Part shown: positions 1 through 7,062 of the stretch, one piece after another
Layout: every line of letters starts with the position of its first letter
How positions within the stretch are numbered: the stretch's first letter is position 1
Source of the DNA: Candidatus Rifleibacteriota bacterium
GTDB lineage: Bacteria; Muiribacteriota; Ozemobacteria; Ozemobacterales; Ozemobacteraceae
Assembly (NCBI GenBank): GCA_018818125.1
Contig: JAHISQ010000151.1
Span: 1-63,932, forward strand
Direction of reading: 5' to 3'
DNA length: 63,932 bases
Program-made: the position numbers and the translations under genes
The notes under the pieces: generated by a model
Seen by the model: only the letters and a program-made list of their open reading frames with translations
What the model was told of the DNA's origin: nothing
Databases searched by the model: none

Positions 1-114
1 TTCGTTTCGGCAACCCTGCACCACCTGGTCTGGATTCAAAACGGAGTGGTTCAATTAAGCGTTCTTTTTATTGCCATAACTCTCTTAATACTGTTAATCG
101 TGGGGCTGCTGTAA
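1..114 (+). CDS. Ion-pumping membrane subunit (HyfB/NuoL-M-like), 3' end only
   Basis: Frame 1 is open from the window edge to a TAA at 112-114 and encodes the last 37 residues of a protein that ends in a strongly hydrophobic helix (LFIAITLLILLIVGLL). The next gene starts one base after this stop, and the following genes are Hyf/Ehr-type membrane and hydrophilic subunits. By position this is most likely the C-terminal transmembrane helix of a HyfB-like antiporter-type subunit (NuoL/M/N family) of the same complex. That identity rests on context; 37 residues do not carry a diagnostic motif. Confidence 0.6.
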   Translation, partial: FVSATLHHLVWIQNGVVQLSVLFIAITLLILLIVGLL

Positions 115-115
115 A

Positions 116-1015
116 ATGTCTTTTCTCATCAATCTATTATTAGCTCTGGCTTTCGCTCCGCTTCTTCGCGGGATCATCAACAAGACCAAAGCATTCTTCG
201 CTGGAAGACAGGGTCCGCCAATTCTGCAGCTTTACTATGATCTGGCAAAGCTCCTGCGAAAAGGTGCTGTTTACAGCAGAACCACCAGCTGGATCTTTCG
301 CTTTGGCCCGGTTGCCGGTCTATCTATCAGCATCTTATGCCTTATATTCCTGCCGTTTGGCAACCTCCCTGCGGGTATTTCCTTTCAGGGCGACATTATT
401 CTCATAGTTTATCTGCTTGGGTTATTGCGTTTTTTCACGGTTCTCGCCGCAATGGATACCGGAAGCGCTTTTGAAGGCATGGGAGCCAGCAGGGAAATGA
501 CTTTCTCCGCCCTGGCTGAGCCCACGCTGCTTTTTGGACTGGCCGCCCTGGCCAGAAAAGCGGGATGCTTTTCTCTGTCGCCACTGATGCATGAAGTTAC
601 TTTTGACATCTGGCAAACCAGCGCACCAACGCTGGCTCTTGTCATTGCCGGGTTGTTCCTGGTTTTTCTCGCCGAAAATTCGCGTATTCCCATCGATGAT
701 CCAGCCACTCACCTTGAGTTGACGATGATTCACGAAGTTATGATTCTTGACCACGGTGGCGTTGATCTGGGTTTTATCGAATATACCGCCTCCCTGAAAA
801 TGTGGATTCTCGGCTCCATGATCGTTGGACTCGCCGTTCCCATCAGATCCGGAATATTAGGAATCGATATTTTGTCGATGTGCGGCGGCATGGTCGGGTT
901 AGCAGTTTTAGTTGGAATTATCGAATCCACCATGGCCCGCTTCCGAATGATTCTAGTCCCTCAGTTTCTCGTCGGTGCCTGCGTTTTTTCGGTCATCGGC
1001 TTTATTATTCAGTAA
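116..1015 (+). CDS. NuoH/HyfC-like membrane subunit of Ehr-type complex
   Basis: A 299-residue integral membrane protein of the complex I subunit 1 family (NuoH, HyfC, HycD, EchB), which links the hydrophilic arm to the ion-pumping membrane arm. Family signatures are visible: a cytoplasmic loop with GRQGPPILQLYYDLAKLL near residues 30-47, and ENSRIPIDDPATHLELTM followed by HEVMILDHGG near 190-215. About eight hydrophobic segments span the protein. Start ATG lies one base after the preceding stop, so translation is probably coupled. Next gene follows after 19 bases. The family call is firm; the assignment to an Ehr complex instead of a true hydrogenase comes from the large subunit at 3195. Confidence 0.92.
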   Translation: MSFLINLLLALAFAPLLRGIINKTKAFFAGRQGPPILQLYYDLAKLLRKGAVYSRTTSWIFRFGPVAGLSISILCLIFLPFGNLPAGISFQGDIILIVYLLGLLRFFTVLAAMDTGSAFEGMGASREMTFSALAEPTLLFGLAALARKAGCFSLSPLMHEVTFDIWQTSAPTLALVIAGLFLVFLAENSRIPIDDPATHLELTMIHEVMILDHGGVDLGFIEYTASLKMWILGSMIVGLAVPIRSGILGIDILSMCGGMVGLAVLVGIIESTMARFRMILVPQFLVGACVFSVIGFIIQ

Positions 1016-1034
1016 ATAGAAAGGTTGGTCATCT

Positions 1035-1670
1035 GTGCTTGATCTTTTGATTATATTCGTGGTGCTGACCAATCTGCGCCTTCTGGCTACGAGCCGCATA
1101 GAATCTCTCATTTCGTGGACAGGTTTTCAGGGAATGCTTCTCGGCATTTTTGCTCTCTTGTCGCGCTGGCTTCATCTTACTCCCGACGTATTTCTGGTTG
1201 GAGTGACCGCCTTTGCCTTAAAGGGAATTGTTTTCCCGATAATGCTCTTCAGGCTGACCAAAACCGTGCATTCCAGCCGTGAAGCAGATCCTTACGTAGG
1301 TTTCATTGCTTCAACCATCATCGGGCTTCTGGCTTTTATCGCATCACTATGGCTGGGAGAGCGTATTCCCCTGCCCGGCAACGACATGTCAAGACTGGTT
1401 TTACCAGCCACATTGTTTTCTATTTTCAGTGGACTGTTTCTTATAATCAGCAGAAAAAATGCGATCAGTCAGGTGATCGGTTTTCTGGTAATGGAAAACG
1501 GCGCGTTCATGCTTGGCGTAGGAACCCTGTATTACGCTCCATTCCTCGTCGAAATAGGAGCACTGCTAGATATCCTGGTGGCGGTTCTTATCTGGTCAGT
1601 CCTCATACGTTTCATGAATAGAGCTTTCCACAACATTGACACTCAGAGGCTTACCCATCTGAAAGGTTGA
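1035..1670 (+). CDS. HyfE-like membrane subunit
   Basis: A 211-residue, very hydrophobic protein starting with GTG. Length and position between the NuoH-like and NuoL/M-like subunits match HyfE (hydrogenase-4 component E), whose second half resembles NuoK. The segment FLVMENGAFMLGVG (around residues 150-163) matches the NuoK/HyfE helix that carries the conserved membrane glutamate used in ion transfer. It probably forms part of the membrane arm and contacts the neighbouring antiporter-like subunit. Seven bases separate it from the next gene. Confidence 0.88.
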   Translation: MLDLLIIFVVLTNLRLLATSRIESLISWTGFQGMLLGIFALLSRWLHLTPDVFLVGVTAFALKGIVFPIMLFRLTKTVHSSREADPYVGFIASTIIGLLAFIASLWLGERIPLPGNDMSRLVLPATLFSIFSGLFLIISRKNAISQVIGFLVMENGAFMLGVGTLYYAPFLVEIGALLDILVAVLIWSVLIRFMNRAFHNIDTQRLTHLKG

Positions 1671-1677
1671 ATATCAC

Positions 1678-3198
1678 ATGTCCAACGAGATGATCTTTTC
1701 TGTAATGCTTGTGATACCGATTCTGTCGGGCATCTTTTCGCAACTTTTCACTTCACCACGAATAGTCCTGAGAATCTCTATTTCTGGCGTATTTTTGACC
1801 ACGCTGATTGGCTGCTACGCCATATTTTTAACTTTTTCTCGCGGCCAGATTTTTGCCTTTCACGACTGGCTTTTTCTCGATGAGCTTTCGGCATATCATC
1901 TCACGGTGATGTTCATGGTTTTCGGCTTAAGTTCGCTTTTTGCTCTGGTCTATTTCGGCGAAGAACTGCGTGAAAAGAAATTGAGCATTAAACAAGCCCG
2001 CACTTTCGCAGGTCTATGGAGCCCAGCCATGGCAGCCATGTTACTGGTTCTTATCTCAAACAACCTCGGCATAATGTGGGTGGGCATGGAAGCCACAACC
2101 TTGCTTACGTCTTTTCTTGTCTGTGTCCATGTCACGCGCGAATCGCTTGAAGCGACATGGAAATACATGCTGATCTGTTCTGTAGGCATAGGATTCGCCT
2201 TTCTTGGAACCATGTTGCTCCGCCTGGCAGCTAAAGATCTGCCGCTCGACCCTAATCAGGCGCTTCTCTGGACCAACCTCATGGCAAACACAGCCCTTCT
2301 GTCACCTGCGCTGGTAAAGGCAGCCTTCATTTTTGCGCTGGTCGGCTACGGCACCAAAGCAGGACTGGCGCCGATGCACAGCTGGTTGCCAGACGCCCAC
2401 AGCAAAGCCCCGTCCCCGGTATCTGCCATATTTTCTGGATTCATGCTGAACACCGCTCTCTATTGCATTATGCGCTATATTCCGATTACCGAGAAAACCC
2501 TGGGGCATTCAGGTTGGGCGCTGAATTTTTTAACCGGATTCGGGCTTCTTTCGATACTCATGTCTTCGGCCTTCATTCTCTTTCAGCACGATGTAAAAAG
2601 GTTTCTGGCCTATTGCTCCGTCGAACACATTGGAATTATAGCTCTGGGTCTGGGTCTCGGCGGACTTGGCACTTTTGCCGCGCTTTTTCACACCCTCAAT
2701 CACTCCCTCGCCAAATCCCTGGCCTTCTTTTCGGCCGGGCGCCTGGGACAGGCTTTCGGCAGTCATAACATGGAAAAAATGTCGGGAAGTTTTCGCGTTT
2801 CTCCGGTCTGGGGCACCGGCATTTTTGCCAGTATCCTGGTGCTCATCGGCATAGTTCCCTTTTCCCTGTTTATAAGCGAATTTCAGATTTTAAAAGCTGC
2901 GGTTGACGGCAACCGGATACTGGTAATAATCCTTTTTCTCGCCGGCACCGGCGTGGTTTTCATAGGAGCACTGCGCTATGCTCTACCACTGGCTTTCAGT
3001 CAGCCTGCAGGGCATTTTGAGTCGATTCCGGTGAAAAAGCTTGATGCTTTTCTGGTAGCAGCACCTCTCGCGATCCTTCTCCTCCTCGGCCTCTGGATGC
3101 CGAAACCGTTTCAGTCCGCACTTACCCGCGCCGCAGCCATCATTCAAACTGCCCCGACCATTCCCACCAGTCAAGGGCTTCTCGGAGGCAAACCATGA
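1678..3198 (+). CDS. HyfF-like ion-pumping subunit (NuoL/M/MrpD family)
   Basis: A 506-residue protein with about 14 predicted membrane helices. It has the antiporter-type signature: the conserved glutamate in IMWVGMEATTLLTSF and the lysine-bearing GYGTKAGLAPMHSWLPDAHS followed by KAPSPVSAIFSG. These are the proton or sodium channel residues of NuoL/M/N, MrpA/D and HyfB/D/F proteins. The region after HDVKRFLAYCSVEHIG is also typical. It should couple redox chemistry of the hydrophilic arm to ion translocation. Its stop overlaps the start of the large-subunit gene by 4 bases (ATGA), so the two are translationally coupled. Confidence 0.93.
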   Translation: MSNEMIFSVMLVIPILSGIFSQLFTSPRIVLRISISGVFLTTLIGCYAIFLTFSRGQIFAFHDWLFLDELSAYHLTVMFMVFGLSSLFALVYFGEELREKKLSIKQARTFAGLWSPAMAAMLLVLISNNLGIMWVGMEATTLLTSFLVCVHVTRESLEATWKYMLICSVGIGFAFLGTMLLRLAAKDLPLDPNQALLWTNLMANTALLSPALVKAAFIFALVGYGTKAGLAPMHSWLPDAHSKAPSPVSAIFSGFMLNTALYCIMRYIPITEKTLGHSGWALNFLTGFGLLSILMSSAFILFQHDVKRFLAYCSVEHIGIIALGLGLGGLGTFAALFHTLNHSLAKSLAFFSAGRLGQAFGSHNMEKMSGSFRVSPVWGTGIFASILVLIGIVPFSLFISEFQILKAAVDGNRILVIILFLAGTGVVFIGALRYALPLAFSQPAGHFESIPVKKLDAFLVAAPLAILLLLGLWMPKPFQSALTRAAAIIQTAPTIPTSQGLLGGKP

Positions 3199-4736
3199 GT
3201 TCAGTCAAACACTGCTTCGTTCAAAACGGTGGAATTAAAGCGCTTTCAGATGTGCCGTGCCTTGCTTTCAGCGAGTTTCAGCAATACATTCTTGATGCCG
3301 TTGCGCAAGAATGGCGTGTATGCTCCTTCTTTGGAATGGAAATGGAAAACGCGGACAACAGAACAGGACAGCCTCTTAGACTTATCGCAGTGCTAGCCAA
3401 CGAAGCAGAAAAGCGCCTGGCAGTTATGACAACGCAAATAGAAAAGCATTTTCCGTCATTTACGACAGCAATCCCCCAATTCCACATGTTTGAGCGAGAA
3501 ATCGCCGAGCAGTGGGGTGTCACTCCAGTGGGACACCCATGGTTACGCCCTGCCAGATTCCATGAATCATACCGAAAAGGAACCGACATCTGGCCTGGAC
3601 TGCCACAGGAGCTTTTTCGAATTGAAGGCGGCGAAGCCCACGAGGTTGCTGTCGGACCGATTCATGCCGGAGTTATTGAACCAGGACATTTTCGCTTTCA
3701 ATGCCATGGCGAAAAGGTTTTTCATCTTGAGATTTCACTCGGATACCAACACCGGGGTATCGAAAAAACGCTTTTTGGGGGGCCGCATAAAAGGACCGCG
3801 TATCAAATGGAAGCTCTTGCCGGTGACACCACTATCGGCCATTTTCTCGCTTACTGCCAGGCAATGGAAGCCTTGCAGGGTGTAAAAGTTCCGCCAAGAG
3901 CACATGCCTTGCGAGCCGTGGGGCTCGAACTGGAACGCCTGGCCAACCACACTGGTGATCTGGGCGCATTGGGCGGCGATGTGGGCTATTTGCCGACCTC
4001 CTCTTACTGCGGAAGAATTCGAGGTGACTTTTTGAATATGACCGCACTCATCTGCGGCAGTCGCCTTGGACGAGGCTTTATCAGTCCAAGAGGCGTACGT
4101 TTCGATCTCGATACCCCGGAAAGGCTTGAGAAGCTTTGTCAGGCGCTGGCACGCGCAGAAAAAGACAGCAATACTGCTATTCAGCTTCTCTGGGACTCGC
4201 CAACGGTTATGAACAGGTTTGAAAACACCGGCAGGGTTTCAAAAGAAACTTGCCTTGCACTTGGGCTGGTAGGGCCGACAGCACGTGCTTGCGGCGCTTT
4301 AAGAGACATTCGTCACGATTTTCCTCTGGGTCATTACCAAACTGCAAAATTTCCGACAGAACCGCGCCATGAGTCTATGACAGGCGATGTAGCCGCCAGG
4401 GCATTGGTTCGCTGGCATGAAATGCATGATTCGCTTCGCTTTTTGCAGGAACTGCTGCCAAACCTGCCTGCCGGTGGAATTGCCAGCTCCGCTACAAAAG
4501 CAGCCCCCCCCCTTCGACCGAACTCTCTGGTCGTTTCGCTGGTAGAGGGTTGGCGTGGAGAAATCTGCCATACTGCGATCACCGATGCAAAGGGCCATTT
4601 TTCGCGATATAAAGTTGTTGATCCATCCTTCCACAACTGGATTGCTCTGGGGATGGCTCTGCGCAATCAGGAAATATCTGATTTCCCCCTGTGCAACAAA
4701 AGTTTTAATTTGTCTTATTGCGGATTTGATTTATGA
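3195..4736 (+). CDS. NuoC-NuoD-like large subunit without [NiFe] ligands (Ehr type)
   Basis: A 513-residue fusion: residues 1-125 resemble NuoC (30 kDa subunit; FHMFEREIAEQWGV near 96-109) and residues 150-513 resemble NuoD/HyfG/HycE (HRGIEKTL near 186-193, ELERLANHTGDLG near 245-257, RSGD-like end NKSFNLSYCGFDL). In [NiFe] enzymes an RxCGxC motif follows the HRGxE stretch by about 20 residues. Here that site reads MEALAGDTTIGHFLAY (205-220) with no cysteine pair. The C-terminal DPCxxC motif is also absent; only Cys500 and Cys509 remain, too far apart for CxxC. The protein therefore cannot bind a classical NiFe centre, which is the hallmark of Ehr complexes. It contains a C9 run at 4504-4512 that stays in frame. 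Confidence 0.92.
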   Translation: MSSVKHCFVQNGGIKALSDVPCLAFSEFQQYILDAVAQEWRVCSFFGMEMENADNRTGQPLRLIAVLANEAEKRLAVMTTQIEKHFPSFTTAIPQFHMFEREIAEQWGVTPVGHPWLRPARFHESYRKGTDIWPGLPQELFRIEGGEAHEVAVGPIHAGVIEPGHFRFQCHGEKVFHLEISLGYQHRGIEKTLFGGPHKRTAYQMEALAGDTTIGHFLAYCQAMEALQGVKVPPRAHALRAVGLELERLANHTGDLGALGGDVGYLPTSSYCGRIRGDFLNMTALICGSRLGRGFISPRGVRFDLDTPERLEKLCQALARAEKDSNTAIQLLWDSPTVMNRFENTGRVSKETCLALGLVGPTARACGALRDIRHDFPLGHYQTAKFPTEPRHESMTGDVAARALVRWHEMHDSLRFLQELLPNLPAGGIASSATKAAPPLRPNSLVVSLVEGWRGEICHTAITDAKGHFSRYKVVDPSFHNWIALGMALRNQEISDFPLCNKSFNLSYCGFDL

Positions 4737-4746
4737 GGGTAAAACA

Positions 4747-5496
4747 ATGCTGAAAATACTGGCCGCCCGCCTTCAACAAGGCTTTAGAACAGTTGACTAC
4801 CCCGAAGAAGCACCGGTAATTCCAGACCGTCTGCGTGGTCTGCCCGTAATCAGGGAAGAACAATGCCGAAAAGGTTGCCAGGCATGCATTGAAATATGCC
4901 CAACCAATGCTATTATTCGTGATAATGACCTACAGATCGATCTCGGGCGTTGCATTTTTTGTGGAGCATGCGCTGAAGCTTGTCCCGTCAAGGCAATCAA
5001 CTTTTCCAATGACCCATGTCTGGCCGTGAGCAAACGCGAAGACCTGATAATCGGCAAATCAGGAATCAAGCTCGCCACCGAACCTGAACAGCAGATTTTT
5101 GGCCGCTCGCTTCAATTCCGTCAGGTAAGCTCCGGCGGATGCAATGGTTGCGAAGTAGATATAAATGTTCTCACAACCATCGTCTTCGACCTCAGCCGAT
5201 TCGGCATTAAAATTGTGGCTTCTCCGCGGCACTCAGATGGCCTGATAATCACTGGACCAATAACCCGAAACATGAAGTCAGCAACCCTTGAGACCTTTGA
5301 AGCAGTGCCAACTCCAAGACTGGTAGTTGCAGTAGGAGCATGCGCTATCAGTGGCGGTATTTTCCGCGACCAGACAGAACAGAATAATGGAATCACCGGG
5401 CTATTACCCGTAGATCTCTTTATTCCGGGCTGCCCTCCACACCCGATAACAATTCTGGATGGCTTACTGCGCCTCATAGGCAGAGTAAATAGCTGA
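4747..5496 (+). CDS. Ferredoxin-NuoB fusion: small subunit of Ehr-type complex
   Basis: A 249-residue protein joining a two-cluster ferredoxin domain (HyfH/NuoI-like, residues 35-95) to a NuoB/HyfI-like small subunit (120-249). Cluster 1 has the spacing CRKGCQACIEICP (Cys40, 44, 47, 51), with three residues between the first two cysteines instead of two. Cluster 2 has CIFCGACAEACP (69-80). The proximal [4Fe-4S] ligands are Cys132 and Cys135 in GGCNGCE, Cys199 in VGACAISGG and Cys229 in PGCPPHP. The reading frame is open from 4555, but ATG 4747 is chosen because a GAGGGT ribosome site lies just upstream and it follows the previous stop by 10 bases. It should pass electrons to or from the large subunit. 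Confidence 0.92.
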   Translation: MLKILAARLQQGFRTVDYPEEAPVIPDRLRGLPVIREEQCRKGCQACIEICPTNAIIRDNDLQIDLGRCIFCGACAEACPVKAINFSNDPCLAVSKREDLIIGKSGIKLATEPEQQIFGRSLQFRQVSSGGCNGCEVDINVLTTIVFDLSRFGIKIVASPRHSDGLIITGPITRNMKSATLETFEAVPTPRLVVAVGACAISGGIFRDQTEQNNGITGLLPVDLFIPGCPPHPITILDGLLRLIGRVNS

Positions 5497-5565
5497 TAAA
5501 TTTATATTGCCGACTGAGCAAAATTGCTTTAGGCTTTGACCAAATTCAGCTACAGGGGTGATCAG

Positions 5566-6870
5566 ATGGGAATTATCGCAAGATATAGAGCAATTCCAAT
5601 TCTTTATCGTATGCTGGGCGCTTTTACAATTGGCGCCCTTATTGGTGTCATCTGCTGGTATGCCGAAGCAAACTACGGAGTAGAGCTCAAAGGGCATCTT
5701 GACACCTGGCTGTCGCCTCTTGGACTTATTCTGGTCAAGATGCTGAAGATGATCGTTGTGCCGTTGATTTTCTTTTCACTGTTTCAGGGTGCGGCCAGCC
5801 TGCCGTTGAAAAAATTTGGTCGCATCGGGCTTCAGGTAATAGTGCTGTATTTGATTACTTCTCTGCTGGCAGCTGTCGTTGGCACGGTATTCGCGCTTGC
5901 CATCAATCCCGGCAAAGACGGACTGTCGCTTGGATCAGCCGCCGCCGGAGCCAGCAATGTATCACTTAACGTTAATCCCGGCGCAACCTCTCTGACCGAC
6001 GTATTCATGAGCATGTTCGAGAACCCGTTCAAGGCATTGGCTGATGGCAATTTTCTTGCTGTCATAGTTTTCGCAATTCTGGCCGGACTGGCTCTGCGCG
6101 TTATTCTCGACGACACAGCAGAGAATGAAGCAGCGCCGCTCAACCGGATTATCGAACTGGCAGCAACGCTTAACCGCATATTGTTCGTGCTGGTAGAATG
6201 GATCATGGATTATGCGCCAATAGGCATTCTTGCCCTGACCATAGTTAACTTTACCCAGTATGGCCCTGATCTGGCCGGGCCATATTTTAATATCGGGATG
6301 GGAATTATCGTCGGAATCGGCCTGATGATCACAGTTGTCTATTCAACCATGATTGCGTTAATGACCCGCACCAACCCTCTTAAATTTTTTAAATTTGCTC
6401 AGGAAGCGATGATCACAGCCTTTGTGACCAGGTCTTCAGGCGCAACACTGCCAATCACGCTTAAAACAGCGGTAGATGACCTTAAAATCCGCCGCGAGCT
6501 TGCTGATTTCTCTCTACCGCTTGGTGCGACAGTCAACATGGATGGCGTCTGCATTCACCTGCCAATGTTTGCGATTCTGGCCGCCAACATATTCGGCATC
6601 GAACTCGGGTTTTCCTCTCTGCTGGTTCTGGTTATCACCACAGTTCTGGCAGCAGTAGGTGCCGGTGGGATTCCTGGAGGCAGCTTGATGCTGCTGTTCA
6701 TAATACTAAAAAGTATGGGTCTCGACGAAACCCAGATTTCACAGATTGTTGCATTTGCACTAGGTATCAACCCGATACTCGACATGTTCGAAACTATGAA
6801 TAACGTAACTGGTGATTTGACCTGTACATACATAGTTGCCTGCAGAGAAAATATGATTTCTCAAAATTAA
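5566..6870 (+). CDS. Dicarboxylate/amino acid:cation symporter (DAACS family)
   Basis: A 434-residue membrane protein of the GltP/DctA family, which imports glutamate, aspartate or C4-dicarboxylates with protons or sodium. Signatures visible: TRSSGATLP (serine-rich hairpin HP1 tip), NMDGVCIH (TM7, the cation-site motif usually NMDGTA), GAGGIPGGS (HP2) and NPILDMFETMNNVTGD (TM8, substrate-binding Asp and Asn). The frame opens with TTG at 5536, but ATG 5566 has a clear AGGGGTGA ribosome site and begins just before the first helix. It sits 69 bases after the Ehr genes on the same strand; a functional tie is possible but not shown. TM7 has VC where most members have TA, so the exact substrate is uncertain. 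Confidence 0.93.
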   Translation: MGIIARYRAIPILYRMLGAFTIGALIGVICWYAEANYGVELKGHLDTWLSPLGLILVKMLKMIVVPLIFFSLFQGAASLPLKKFGRIGLQVIVLYLITSLLAAVVGTVFALAINPGKDGLSLGSAAAGASNVSLNVNPGATSLTDVFMSMFENPFKALADGNFLAVIVFAILAGLALRVILDDTAENEAAPLNRIIELAATLNRILFVLVEWIMDYAPIGILALTIVNFTQYGPDLAGPYFNIGMGIIVGIGLMITVVYSTMIALMTRTNPLKFFKFAQEAMITAFVTRSSGATLPITLKTAVDDLKIRRELADFSLPLGATVNMDGVCIHLPMFAILAANIFGIELGFSSLLVLVITTVLAAVGAGGIPGGSLMLLFIILKSMGLDETQISQIVAFALGINPILDMFETMNNVTGDLTCTYIVACRENMISQN

Positions 6871-6977
6871 GTAAACTTTTTTCATTTCTGTCGGTATTCT
6901 TATCTGTATGGGAAAAAAACAATCAGTCTGATTGCGCAATCTTGCTTATGCAGTCACTCTTGATCTGGTCTTCCGTT

Positions 6978-7006
6978 TGGGCTGAATGTTTGGTATCATT
7001 AGAATA
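6978..7006 (+). promoter_or_regulatory. Candidate sigma-70-type promoter for the 901-aa secreted protein
   Basis: TTGGGC (6978-6983) and TAGAAT (7001-7006) are separated by 17 bases. The predicted transcription start near 7013 leaves a leader of about 50 bases before the ATG at 7063. Both hexamers are imperfect. Confidence 0.4.
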
Positions 7007-7062
7007 CTGTTATTATCAGCGGTACAATATTGTTATGGCTGCTCTTCACTAAGGAGGGGATT

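Noticed and set aside
3195..4736. Large subunit first taken as a [NiFe] hydrogenase
   Set aside because: Both cysteine motifs for the metal centre are absent.
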